Shown here: positions 40,733 through 48,772 of the stretch, in pieces | Position numbering within the stretch: position 1 is the first letter of the stretch | Layout: every line of letters begins with the position of its first letter | Source of the DNA: CAYMPW01 sp964392725 | GTDB lineage: Archaea > Thermoplasmatota > Thermoplasmata > Methanomassiliicoccales > Methanomethylophilaceae | Direction of reading: 5' to 3' | NCBI GenBank assembly: GCA_964392725.1 | Contig: CAYMPW010000011.1 | Coordinates: 1-49,262 of the forward strand | DNA length: 49,262 bases | Program-made: the position numbers and the translations under genes | The notes under the pieces: model-generated | The model's input: the letters and a program-made list of their open reading frames with translations, nothing else | Told to the model about the DNA's origin: nothing | Databases searched by the model: none

Positions 40733-42238
40733 TTAGAATCCGAATGAAAAGTTTACGGATGTTCCCAAATTGTTGGATTCGACTCCGGCAAATGTAAACG
40801 AAACAACAGTAGATTCAGGAGCACAATCCTGAACTTCGGGAAGCATGCACAATGCTTCGAGTCCATCGTCGTAGGATACATTTACTTCAGGTGTATCGAC
40901 TTCCAACATTTCGAGATCTTCAGAGAGCTGAGGAATTGTGAGTTCCATCACTCCGGAAACTTCATCTTCAACTTCAATGAATGTAGGTTCGGGTAAGAAT
41001 GTCTCTTCCGATTCTACTTCTTCGAGTACCAATGCAGGTACGCATGAAGATTCTACTGCCGCAACCGTAACGGCTGCGGTCATTACTTCATTGTTGAAAC
41101 GAACTCCGGGCGCTCTTCTGATAGGTGCGCTTGAAGGAGGAAGGAAATCATAATCATCAGAATCATATGATTCTTCGACTACTTCTTCTTCAAATACGGG
41201 GATTGCAACCACGGGCACTGATGCAACAGAAGATGTCATTGCCAACTGAGGAATTGCTGTAATGAGTGAAACTCCTACAACCGCTGAATCCACAGATGCC
41301 GATACGATGTCCTGGAAACTTCCTTCGATAGCCTCGACGGATGCTTCTGCAACAGGTGTAAACAAAGCAGAAATATCGATGAATGCGGGTTTTGAAACTA
41401 CCTCTTCAGAATGTGCTTCTGCAACAGGTTCCATAAGTGCAGTGATGTCAACGAATGCTGGTGCTGATGCAACAGGAATCATCAAAGCAGAAATATCAAT
41501 GAATGAAGGTTCTGCATATACGATTTCTTCTGTGGCAACGGTTTCTATTGCTACCTCGTCGTACACATCCGAAAAGATAACCTCTTCTTCGGATACTGCA
41601 ACAGGTACCATAAGTGCGGAAATATCGATGAATGCAGGTTCTGCAAATACAACCTCTTCCGTAACTAAGAACTCTTCCTTGTCAATGGTTGCGACAGTTA
41701 CTTCATTAACTACATTCGAAAAGATAACCTCTTCTTCGACTGTTTCTAAGACAGGTGCCCTTGCGTTAAGGAACATATCTGCAGCATATTCGGCAACGAA
41801 TTCGCATTCGAGTTCATCAGAATTGAGTTCATCCTCTTTTACGGGGACGAATTCATGCGTCACAGAAAATTGATCGGGTTCGATCTTTCTTAACTGCGAT
41901 GAAATTCCGTTGAATCTTTCTTCATCTGATACGGACATAATGAAAACATCGTTTTCATCCGCAAGACTGTACATCTGGAAACCACTGTCATTAGTCTTAA
42001 CAACAGCCTCTTCGGATTTTCCGGCCCATATAGGAGCGATTGATGGCGCTACTTTACGGAGCGAAATTCCAGACAATGCATTGGAGAGTGATCTCACAGG
42101 CATTGGTGTATCTCCAGGCTCGTTAATATTTTGAGCAAAAGCTGTAACCTTCTGTCGAAGTTTTCTAGCGCCTTCGCTACTGTTGTGTAGGTTTTCAAAC
42201 CCCATGCTATCCCATCCAAATAATGTATACGCAATCAT
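40733..42238 (-). CDS. Acidic repeat protein of unknown function
   Basis: The 501-residue protein has no recognised domain. Four copies of the motif P-(A/S)-F-(I/V)-D-I-(S/T)-A-L-(M/F)-x-P-V-A occur at about residues 201-214, 244-257, 260-273 and 284-297. Two of them sit in a longer unit that starts EEEVIFS (168-214 and 218-257). It is rich in Glu, Val, Ala and Ser, with only four Cys, and has no membrane segment or signal peptide, so it is probably cytoplasmic and largely extended. It starts 26 bases after the nikR stop on the same strand, which suggests one transcript. A start at residue 12 is also possible. Confidence 0.75.
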   Translation of the reverse strand: MIAYTLFGWDSMGFENLHNSSEGARKLRQKVTAFAQNINEPGDTPMPVRSLSNALSGISLRKVAPSIAPIWAGKSEEAVVKTNDSGFQMYSLADENDVFIMSVSDEERFNGISSQLRKIEPDQFSVTHEFVPVKEDELNSDELECEFVAEYAADMFLNARAPVLETVEEEVIFSNVVNEVTVATIDKEEFLVTEEVVFAEPAFIDISALMVPVAVSEEEVIFSDVYDEVAIETVATEEIVYAEPSFIDISALMIPVASAPAFVDITALMEPVAEAHSEEVVSKPAFIDISALFTPVAEASVEAIEGSFQDIVSASVDSAVVGVSLITAIPQLAMTSSVASVPVVAIPVFEEEVVEESYDSDDYDFLPPSSAPIRRAPGVRFNNEVMTAAVTVAAVESSCVPALVLEEVESEETFLPEPTFIEVEDEVSGVMELTIPQLSEDLEMLEVDTPEVNVSYDDGLEALCMLPEVQDCAPESTVVSFTFAGVESNNLGTSVNFSFGF

Positions 42239-42264
42239 GATTAATAAAGGTTACACCTAATCTA

Positions 42265-42648
42265 TTATCCACGTACAAACTTAATATAGTCGGCTTTTCC
42301 GGTAGATTTGATGTCTTTTAGCATTTTTGACATAGTTTCAGCATCACTTGAGATTAACATAATCTCCAAACAGTTGTGATTTTCTAAGTGGGAATGAAGC
42401 TGAGTTTTGATTTCTTTTTCGAATTTTTGTTGGATTATACTTATCCAAGGGTCGCTATGATCCTTTCTTACGATAATTAAAACGCCTTCAACCGTTCCCG
42501 ACATGTTTTTGGTTTCTCTTACTTCGGCTTCCGCCGCACGGATTGCTGCACGGATCGCTTCGCTTCTTCCGTTGAGTCCGTACTCCTTTTGAATTTCATC
42601 TAAAGATGCGATGTTGTCATCGTTCAAAGATACACTAATGATTGGCAT
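42265..42648 (-). CDS. nikR: NikR-like ribbon-helix-helix metal regulator, variant site
   Basis: Residues 1-45 are a ribbon-helix-helix DNA-binding domain (ISVSLNDDNIASLDEIQ). The rest is an ACT-like metal domain with LHSHLENHNCLEI. Compared with E. coli NikR, His87, His89 and Cys95 match His85, His87 and Cys93. The fourth nickel ligand, His76, aligns with Gln74. The ATG at 42646-42648 (127 residues) is preferred: GAGGA precedes it and the family begins here. It is divergent from a ZIP transporter. Confidence 0.9.
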   Translation of the reverse strand: MPIISVSLNDDNIASLDEIQKEYGLNGRSEAIRAAIRAAEAEVRETKNMSGTVEGVLIIVRKDHSDPWISIIQQKFEKEIKTQLHSHLENHNCLEIMLISSDAETMSKMLKDIKSTGKADYIKFVRG

Positions 42649-42661
42649 TTTTATTCCTCGG

Positions 42662-42727
42662 GTTATTAACAAAATATGTGTAAAGGACACAAATGTTATT
42701 AACATATTCATAAGTCTTTAATAACAT
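42662..42727. promoter_or_regulatory. nikR/ZIP control region with three TTAATAAC motifs
   Basis: TTAATAAC occurs three times in 66 bases: minus strand at 42663-42670, minus strand at 42696-42703 (inside the palindrome TGTTA-T-TAACA, 42694-42704), and plus strand at 42718-42725. The third overlaps the TATA position of the ZIP gene, which appears leaderless. They are candidate operators for the adjacent NikR variant, but TTAATAA also resembles a TATA box. Confidence 0.45.
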
Positions 42728-42745
42728 AAAAACCTAAATCGCAAT

Positions 42746-43537
42746 ATGGAACCAATTGTAATGTTTCTTCTAAGTATGCTTGTGGTGACCGCAGTATCAC
42801 TTGCGGGAGCTTTCCTACCATTTGTGAGGAAACTTACCGACCGTCAGATTCATTTGCTTATTTCATTGAGCGCGGGAATATTCCTCGGAATTCTGTTTTT
42901 GATGCTTTTGCCTCAGGCCATTCATGAATCAATACACGGAGGATATGAACCGATAACCGTAATGACGTTCGTTCTTGGTGGATTTTTGGTAATTTTGGCT
43001 GCAGATCTTATTCTCAGACATTATCACATGCAGACTTGTGCATGCGGAGGATGTAACGATACACACGGACACAACCTCGCTTCGCTTTCCGCATTCATCG
43101 GACTTTCGGTTCATGCCGCGGTTGACGGTATTGCTTTGGCAGCCGCAATGATTGCCGGCGAAGAAATCGGAACAATGGCAATTATCGGTATGTGTTTACA
43201 CAAACTCGTCGTTCTCTTTTCGTTGTCTTCGACATTCCTTCTCAGCGACAGATCCAAGAAAGATATTTTCACATATCTTGTTGCGTTCTCTTTGATTACA
43301 CCGATCGCAGGAATAATTTCATTCCTTGCAATGGGTTCGATTGCGGTAGAAGGCATTGTGGGATTGTTCATAGCATTCGCAGCGGGAACATTCATGTTCG
43401 TTGCGCTTTGCGATATGTTGCCCGAAGCATTCCACAGAAAGGATCAGGATCTCAGATCTTACATTCTTGTCGTTCTCGGTATCGTAATTGTCGGTGCGAT
43501 TATCCTGATTACAGGTGCAATGGGACACGTTCACTAA
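42746..43537 (+). CDS. ZIP-family divalent metal transporter
   Basis: The 263-residue protein has about eight hydrophobic segments. The intramembrane metal site in segment 4 is SVHAAVDGIALAA (H...D as in HNxxD), but segment 5 reads LHKLVVLFS rather than the usual HExPE. The central loop has a Cys/His cluster, HYHMQTCACGGCNDTHGHN, which probably binds metal in the cytoplasm. It moves Zn, Fe, Mn or Ni inward. The divergent NikR variant suggests metal-dependent control. A weak hairpin terminator follows. Confidence 0.88.
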   Translation: MEPIVMFLLSMLVVTAVSLAGAFLPFVRKLTDRQIHLLISLSAGIFLGILFLMLLPQAIHESIHGGYEPITVMTFVLGGFLVILAADLILRHYHMQTCACGGCNDTHGHNLASLSAFIGLSVHAAVDGIALAAAMIAGEEIGTMAIIGMCLHKLVVLFSLSSTFLLSDRSKKDIFTYLVAFSLITPIAGIISFLAMGSIAVEGIVGLFIAFAAGTFMFVALCDMLPEAFHRKDQDLRSYILVVLGIVIVGAIILITGAMGHVH

Positions 43538-43543
43538 ACCTAC

Positions 43544-43565
43544 GGTCCTCACGGGCCATTTTTTA
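43544..43565 (+). terminator. Hairpin terminator after the ZIP gene
   Basis: GGTCC-TCAC-GGGCC (one G-U pair) followed by ATTTTTTA. The T run also forms the start of the next gene's TATA box. Confidence 0.5.
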
Positions 43566-43588
43566 TATTCTTTTTCTTATACACCTGT

Positions 43589-44494
43589 ATGGTAGATTCT
43601 ACGATGTGGATTGGCTTCCTTGTTTTGGTTGCCTTTTTGCTACTTCTCGATTTAGGACTTTTCAACAAAGGTTCCAAGCATATTTCCACACGTAAAGCGA
43701 TTTATCTCACCTTATTTTGGATAAGCCTTGCGATTGCATTCGGTGTGTTTGTATACTTTACGATGGGTTCCGCAAAAGGTGTGGAATACTTCACCGCATA
43801 CATTATCGAAAAAGCGATGAGTGTCGACAATCTGTTTGTCTTCATCATCATCTTTGCATTCTTTGCAATCCCTGATGAATATCAGCACAAAGCACTTTTC
43901 TACGGAATCATCGGTGCTTTGGTATTCAGAGCAATATTCATCTTTGCCGGTGCCGAATTGATGAACAACTTCAACTGGATGATGTATGTTTTCGGTGCGT
44001 TCTTAGTGATTATTGCATTAAAGACAATGTTCAAAAAAGAAGGGGAAGAAAACAACAAAACCGCTGTTTGGATCAGTAAAGTTTTCCGTTCGTCTCCCGA
44101 ACTCGACGGTGGCCACCTTACCACGATTTACAAAGGTGCGAGAGTTGCGACTCCGCTTCTTCTCTGTATTATCGTAATCGAACTTACCGATATTGTTTTC
44201 GCAATAGATTCCATTCCCGCGGTGTTGGCAATTTCAACGGATACGTTTATCATATACACATCCAACATTTTTGCTATCTTAGGACTCAGATCTTTGTACT
44301 TTGCGATCCACGGATCTCTCAACTCTTTGAGATACTTGAAATACGGTCTCGGAATCATCCTTGCATTTGTTGGTGTAAAGCTTCTTATTTCAGGATTCTA
44401 CCACATCGATATACCCGTATCCTTAGGATTTATTCTCGGAGTTCTTCTGATTACAATCGTTGCATCCCTGATTAAAGCAAAGCCTGCGGAATGA
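43589..44494 (+). CDS. TerC-family integral membrane protein
   Basis: The 301-residue protein has about eight membrane segments and TerC hallmarks: EYFTAYIIEKAMSVDNLFVFI (about 68-88) and CIIVIELTDIVFAIDSIPA (about 193-211). The conserved Asp and Glu lie within membrane helices. Relatives are linked to Mn2+ export and tellurite resistance. TTTTATATTC at 43561-43570 lies about 25 bases before the ATG, so it is probably leaderless. Its position after a metal importer fits metal balance. Confidence 0.9.
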   Translation: MVDSTMWIGFLVLVAFLLLLDLGLFNKGSKHISTRKAIYLTLFWISLAIAFGVFVYFTMGSAKGVEYFTAYIIEKAMSVDNLFVFIIIFAFFAIPDEYQHKALFYGIIGALVFRAIFIFAGAELMNNFNWMMYVFGAFLVIIALKTMFKKEGEENNKTAVWISKVFRSSPELDGGHLTTIYKGARVATPLLLCIIVIELTDIVFAIDSIPAVLAISTDTFIIYTSNIFAILGLRSLYFAIHGSLNSLRYLKYGLGIILAFVGVKLLISGFYHIDIPVSLGFILGVLLITIVASLIKAKPAE

Positions 44495-44533
44495 CCGCTA
44501 GTTTAAATACTAAGAATATTAGACCCAGATGTG

Positions 44534-44555
44534 ATAACGCACATTCGCGCGTTAT
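44534..44555 (+). promoter_or_regulatory. Hairpin at the 5' end of the DEAD-box mRNA
   Basis: ATAACGC pairs with GCGTTAT around ACATTCGC. A TATA-like TTTAAATAC at 44502-44510 would start transcription about 44533, placing the hairpin at the extreme 5' end and 16 bases before the GTG start. Confidence 0.4.
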
Positions 44556-44571
44556 ACAGAGAGTTGACATT

Positions 44572-46029
44572 GTGACATATTTTGAAGATTTGGGTATTTG
44601 CAAAGAAGTAGTTAGAGCTATGAATGACATGGGCTGGAGTGAGCCTACTCCGGTTCAGGAAGCGGCAATACCCGTGGGATTGAGCGGTTCGGATTTGTTT
44701 GCCCAGGCTCAGACAGGAACTGGAAAAACAGGAACATACGGTTCAATCATTTTAGGAAAACCCGAAACCAGATCAAAAGATGTCAGCGTACTCGTGCTTA
44801 CTCCTACAAGAGAATTGGCACTCCAGGTTTTCGAAGAACTCGTCAAACTCTCCAAATATACAAAACACCGCTGTCTTGCGATTTACGGAGGCGTCGGAAT
44901 GACACCTCAGATTTCCGCATTGCATAAAGGTGTGGATATTGTCGTCGGAACTCCCGGCAGACTTAAAGATCTCCTTAACCGCGGAGATTTGGATCTCAGC
45001 AAACTCACAACCGTCGTATTCGATGAAGCCGACCGTATGTTGGATATGGGATTCTCCAAAGATATCGATTACATTCTCAACAAAGCTCCGAGACAGCGTC
45101 ACACCATGCTTTTCTCGGCAACCATGTCTCCCGAAATCAAGAAATTGGCAGTTAAACAGATGAACAATCCCAAAGAACTGTTAGTTTCCAAAGATGAATT
45201 GGTTTTGGATCTTACCGCTCAGTACTATCTTATGGCAGACAAAGACAGTAAACGCAACGCACTTTACACAATTCTTGAAAAAGACAATCCAAAAACAATT
45301 GTTTTCTGTCACACCAAACGTAAAGTTCACCAAGTAGCCAAGAAAATGACTACGGACGGATACTGCGTAGGAGAAATCCACGGTGATGTTGCTCAGAACA
45401 AAAGAGAAAAGGTTGTTAAATCTTTCAAAGCAGGATCAATCAATGTTTTGGTTGCAACCGATGTTGCGGCACGCGGATTGGATATCGACGATGTTGATTG
45501 CGTCGTTAACTACGATATGCCCGACGAACCCGAAACATACGTTCACCGTATCGGAAGAACCGGAAGAGCGGGAAAAGAAGGAATGGCAGTTACATTCGTT
45601 ATCCCCAACGACAGGGGAGAATCGGGTATGCTCAAAAGAATCGAAAGGGTCATCGATAAAGAAATCGAACCTTTGGATATCAAAATCATTACAAGAATGG
45701 ATGATCTGAAAAGACCTAAAGCCGTTCCCAAAGTTGTTAAATCCACAGAAAATACCAATAACAACAATAACAAAAAGAGTAAAAAACCCAAGAAAGCACC
45801 GATGATTCAGATTGAAATCAATCTTGGAAATGCGGATAAAGTCGGTAAAGCGGAAATCTGCAAATTCGTTATGCAGAACGCAGGTCTTTCAAATGTGGAA
45901 ATCGGTACAATAATCATGGGAGAAAATATCTCACTTCTTGATATCGAAGCTACGAAAGTCGAAGCAACATGCCAGGCACTTACTCAAAAGAAATACGGCA
46001 CAAAGGTTGTAAAAGCAAGTCTTATTTGA
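44572..46029 (+). CDS. DEAD-box RNA helicase with DbpA-like RNA-binding tail
   Basis: Helicase motifs: Q motif region WSEPTPVQEAAIP, Walker A AQTGTGKT, DEAD replaced by DEADR (VFDEADRMLD), SAT (FSATMS) and HRIGRTGRAG. A low-complexity linker, ENTNNNNNKKSKKPKK, leads to a C-terminal domain of about 75 residues resembling the DbpA RNA-binding fold. It remodels structured RNA. I prefer the GTG at 44572, where the family consensus YFEDLGI begins. The longer frame from ATG 44491, overlapping terC by 4 bases, would cross the predicted promoter and hairpin. tRNA-Glu follows on the other strand. Confidence 0.9.
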   Translation: MTYFEDLGICKEVVRAMNDMGWSEPTPVQEAAIPVGLSGSDLFAQAQTGTGKTGTYGSIILGKPETRSKDVSVLVLTPTRELALQVFEELVKLSKYTKHRCLAIYGGVGMTPQISALHKGVDIVVGTPGRLKDLLNRGDLDLSKLTTVVFDEADRMLDMGFSKDIDYILNKAPRQRHTMLFSATMSPEIKKLAVKQMNNPKELLVSKDELVLDLTAQYYLMADKDSKRNALYTILEKDNPKTIVFCHTKRKVHQVAKKMTTDGYCVGEIHGDVAQNKREKVVKSFKAGSINVLVATDVAARGLDIDDVDCVVNYDMPDEPETYVHRIGRTGRAGKEGMAVTFVIPNDRGESGMLKRIERVIDKEIEPLDIKIITRMDDLKRPKAVPKVVKSTENTNNNNNKKSKKPKKAPMIQIEINLGNADKVGKAEICKFVMQNAGLSNVEIGTIIMGENISLLDIEATKVEATCQALTQKKYGTKVVKASLI

Positions 46030-46038
46030 AAAGACTAG

Positions 46039-46111
46039 TGCTCCTGCCGGGATTTGAACCCGAGTCGAAGCCTTGAGAGGGCTCCATGATTGGCCGCTAC
46101 ACTACAGGAGC
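46039..46111 (-). tRNA. tRNA-Glu (CTC anticodon)
   Basis: Read on minus: acceptor GCTCCTG pairs with CAGGAGC. The anticodon arm GAGCC-CTCTCAA-GGCTT has anticodon CTC, and a T arm with GGTTCAAATCC is present. The discriminator is A and CCA is not encoded. It lies only 9 bases beyond the stop of the DEAD-box gene. Confidence 0.95.
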
Positions 46112-46179
46112 TTATAATAAGCCTTGGATATCTAAGTTGTTAATAAAAGTTTGGGCGATATCCAGACTTGGATTGACTC

Positions 46180-46974
46180 TCAATCCAAGTAAATTCCGGG
46201 TCTGACGGGAGGAAGTCTCTTATGTTCCATGGTACGGACGACTTCCCGGACCTCCGAAATCTTTTCCAAAGGCATGCCCGTGGATTTTGCAATCTCGCGA
46301 TCTGACATGTCTTCTTCCAAACTGTAAAGAATTGAATCCAACTCATCGTATGTCATTCCCATATCTATTTCATCAGTTTGTCCTTCCCAGAATCCCGCGG
46401 TCGGAGGTTTTTCTATGATATTTTCTGGAATTCCGATCATGCGCGCAACTTCGCGAACATGTGTTTTGTAAAGATTTGCCAAAGGTGTTACATCACATGC
46501 TCCGTCTCCGAATTTAGTGAAGTATCCCATGAGGATTTCACTCTGATTCGACGTTCCCATAACGATATAATTACGCTTTTTTGCTAAATTATACAAAACG
46601 ATCATTCTGCACCTGGCAGAAATATTTCCGCGTTCGAGAGGTGCTTCCACATCCGAAAGTAAAACGGAAATCAATGAATCCACCATAGGCTGGATATCGA
46701 TTACCTTGTATTCGGTTCCCCACTGTCCGCAAAGTTCCGAAGTAGACTTGTAATCCTCATGAGGAGTTACCCTTGAGGGCATGAAAACATTGAGAACCTT
46801 ATCCGCACCAATTGCATCGATACAGAGTTTTGTGGTTACCGCGGAATCCAATCCTCCGCTGAGTCCGATAACAACTCCGTCGCATCCGATATTCTTTATT
46901 GTGTTCTTTATGAAGGACACGAGCTGTGAAACATCGTCTTTTGTGATGTGGGGAAGAATATTATTTGACATCAC
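46180..46974 (-). CDS. nadE: NAD synthetase, ammonia-dependent form
   Basis: The PP-loop is GLSGGLDSAV (residues 37-46). TSNQSEILMGYFTKFGDGACD (about 141-161) and KPPTAGFWEGQTDE match NadE. It adenylates nicotinic acid adenine dinucleotide and amidates it to NAD. At 264 residues it lacks the nitrilase (glutaminase) domain, so ammonia must be free or supplied by a partner. A nitrilase-family gene is divergent 92 bases away. Confidence 0.94.
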   Translation of the reverse strand: MMSNNILPHITKDDVSQLVSFIKNTIKNIGCDGVVIGLSGGLDSAVTTKLCIDAIGADKVLNVFMPSRVTPHEDYKSTSELCGQWGTEYKVIDIQPMVDSLISVLLSDVEAPLERGNISARCRMIVLYNLAKKRNYIVMGTSNQSEILMGYFTKFGDGACDVTPLANLYKTHVREVARMIGIPENIIEKPPTAGFWEGQTDEIDMGMTYDELDSILYSLEEDMSDREIAKSTGMPLEKISEVREVVRTMEHKRLPPVRPGIYLD

Positions 46975-47066
46975 CTACGTAATGAGATTTCAGATAGATA
47001 AAATCTGCTTTGGATTCTTTAAGAAACTAACAGAATAATTAATATGAAAGGAGACATTTACGGCTC

Positions 47067-47837
47067 ATGGCTCTGAAAGTCGTAATGTGCCAAATTCAGT
47101 CAATTCCCGGCGAAGTCGGAATTAATTTGAATAGCGCAGATAAACTCATCAAGAAATCAAAGGGAGATATGTTTGTTTTCCCCGAACTATTTCTTACAGG
47201 TTACATTGGCAAAGAATGCCAGAATCTGAAAGATGAGGTAAACGATGCGATTAAGAAATTAGAGTCGATCGCAAAAGAGAGGGATGTCTGCATTGTTGTA
47301 GGTGCACCTTCTTATTGTGATGATAAATTGTACAATTCGTTGTATTTTATCGGCAACGAAACCTCGGTTTACCACAAAATGAATCTTCCGTCTTTCGGAG
47401 TATTCTCGGAAAAAGATAGTTTTGACGCTGGTTCCGACCCGGTTATTGCAGAATATCAGGGTATGAAATTCGGATTGAGCGTATGCTATGATTTGTATTT
47501 CCCCGAATTGTACAGATATTATGCTATGAAAGGAGTTGATTCTTTCATTTGTCTTTCCGCCGCTCCGATTACGTCCGAACCTTTCTTCACAAAGGTTCTT
47601 CCCGCGCGCTGTGTGGAAAATACAACATACATGATATTCGTGAATAAAACGGGTATCGCAGGCGGATTGCCCATGGCAGGTCGCAGCGTTTGTATTTCAC
47701 CTATCGGTAAAAACGTGGGATGCTGCGGAAAAGATCCCGCTGTTCTCAGTGTTGCAATAGATCCTTTGGAAATTAAAATTGCCAGAGAAAAAAGGCCAAC
47801 GGTATCAGATGTCAGAGATGATATCAACTGGTACTGA
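47067..47837 (+). CDS. Nitrilase-superfamily amidohydrolase
   Basis: The catalytic triad of the nitrilase fold is visible: Glu40 in FPELFLTGY, Lys104 in YHKMNLPSFGVF and Cys140 in LSVCYDLYFPELYR. It hydrolyses C-N bonds of amides or N-carbamoyl compounds; the substrate is unknown. The 256-residue length is normal for a single domain. In many organisms such a domain is fused to NadE as its glutaminase, and here the two genes are divergent neighbours. A separate omega-amidase or scavenging role is equally possible. Confidence 0.87.
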   Translation: MALKVVMCQIQSIPGEVGINLNSADKLIKKSKGDMFVFPELFLTGYIGKECQNLKDEVNDAIKKLESIAKERDVCIVVGAPSYCDDKLYNSLYFIGNETSVYHKMNLPSFGVFSEKDSFDAGSDPVIAEYQGMKFGLSVCYDLYFPELYRYYAMKGVDSFICLSAAPITSEPFFTKVLPARCVENTTYMIFVNKTGIAGGLPMAGRSVCISPIGKNVGCCGKDPAVLSVAIDPLEIKIAREKRPTVSDVRDDINWY

Positions 47838-47887
47838 GAAAAAAAGGCACAAAGTTTTAATGGGAGTAGCAGATAGCCGTCTTATAC

Positions 47888-47974
47888 GCCGAGATGGCCC
47901 AGCCCGGTAAGGCGCGAGCCTGGAAAGCTCGTGGGAATTTTCCCTCGGGAGTTCGAATCTCCCTCTCGGCGCCA
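47888..47974 (+). tRNA. tRNA-Ser (GGA anticodon)
   Basis: Acceptor GCCGAGA pairs with TCTCGGC. Anticodon arm CGAGC-CTGGAAA-GCTCG has anticodon GGA. A long variable arm (GGGAATTTTCCC) confirms a class II tRNA. The discriminator G is followed by encoded CCA. It reads TCC and TCT serine codons. Confidence 0.96.
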
Positions 47975-48008
47975 TTTTCCATTTTTCTTCGAATAACGAA
48001 CGTTTTCT

Positions 48009-48341
48009 TTACTCTGATTTTTCATGAGAATATTCGATTCCGAACACTCCGATTAAAATCATTGCAAGGAACACTGCCTTTGCAAAAGTAAGAACATCGT
48101 TGAATAATACAACACCAAGAATGATACTTCCGACTGCACCGATTCCGACCCATACAATATATGCGGGTCCCGCGGGCAAACCGTTATGCAAACCTTTGTT
48201 GAGAAGATACATGCTGATTACCAAAAGAATCAAAGTGGGTATGAGCCAAACAGGTTCGGTAAATCCGTCTGATAATTTGATTGTGAGAGCCCAGCCGGTT
48301 TCAAAAAGACCGCCGAGAATAATAAACAACCAAGGATTCAT
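48009..48341 (-). CDS. Small multidrug resistance (SMR) exporter, subunit 2
   Basis: The 110-residue protein has four membrane helices and the SMR glutamate in GGLFETGWALTIK (Glu14). YIVWVGIGAVGS is the helix 3 motif. The Trp after the Glu recalls the Gdx/SugE branch, which exports guanidinium. The start ATG overlaps the stop of subunit 1 (ATGA), so the pair probably makes a heterodimer. The longer upstream frame lies within subunit 1 and is not used. Confidence 0.88.
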   Translation of the reverse strand: MNPWLFIILGGLFETGWALTIKLSDGFTEPVWLIPTLILLVISMYLLNKGLHNGLPAGPAYIVWVGIGAVGSIILGVVLFNDVLTFAKAVFLAMILIGVFGIEYSHEKSE

Positions 48342-48673
48342 GCTGAACCACCCGTGTATGCAAGACCGACAGCACCGATAATAATCAAAGATGCGAACAA
48401 AACCGTTTTTAGAGATATTTTTTCTTTGAAGAATAACCAACCTACCCCGACAGCGCAAACCGCACCGATTCCGGTCCATACCGCGTATGCGATTCCAACG
48501 GGAATTCCGGTCATTGCGAAAGAAAGACAAACGGGGCTGAGAATCATCATTACGATTGCGATAACAGAATATTTCAAATTCTTAAAATTGTCAGCTTTTT
48601 TCAAAGCAAATAACCAAATCGGTTCGAGCAAACCGCCCAGGATCAACCAACATATAGATATCAAATCGTACAC
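48338..48673 (-). CDS. Small multidrug resistance (SMR) exporter, subunit 1
   Basis: The 111-residue protein has four membrane helices. The conserved glutamate is in GGLLEPIWLFALKK, and AYAVWTGIGAVCAVGVG is the helix 3 motif. It is paired with subunit 2 by a 4-base overlap. Paired SMR proteins usually insert in opposite orientations to form one exporter. Substrate unknown. Confidence 0.88.
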   Translation of the reverse strand: MYDLISICWLILGGLLEPIWLFALKKADNFKNLKYSVIAIVMMILSPVCLSFAMTGIPVGIAYAVWTGIGAVCAVGVGWLFFKEKISLKTVLFASLIIIGAVGLAYTGGSA

Positions 48674-48730
48674 GCTATCATCTCTAAAAGATGATTAAGT
48701 AAAACATGTATTAAAATTAAAGGGAAAAAA

Positions 48731-48748
48731 CCGGACCCGAAGGTCCGG
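48731..48748 (-). terminator. Hairpin terminator (minus strand)
   Basis: CCGGACC pairs with GGTCCGG around four bases. On the minus strand it is followed by TTTTTT, ending the membrane-protein transcript. Confidence 0.7.
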
Positions 48749-48772
48749 ATGCGGGGTTTTCGGAAAATCGGT

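Noticed and set aside
44491..44571. 27-residue N-terminal extension of the DEAD-box helicase
   Set aside because: It would cover a likely TATA box and hairpin, and family similarity starts at the GTG at 44572; the call remains uncertain.
48342..48530. 63-residue N-terminal extension of SMR subunit 2
   Set aside because: It lies in the coding sequence of subunit 1 and is basic and Cys-rich, unlike any SMR; the overlap ATGA marks the real start.
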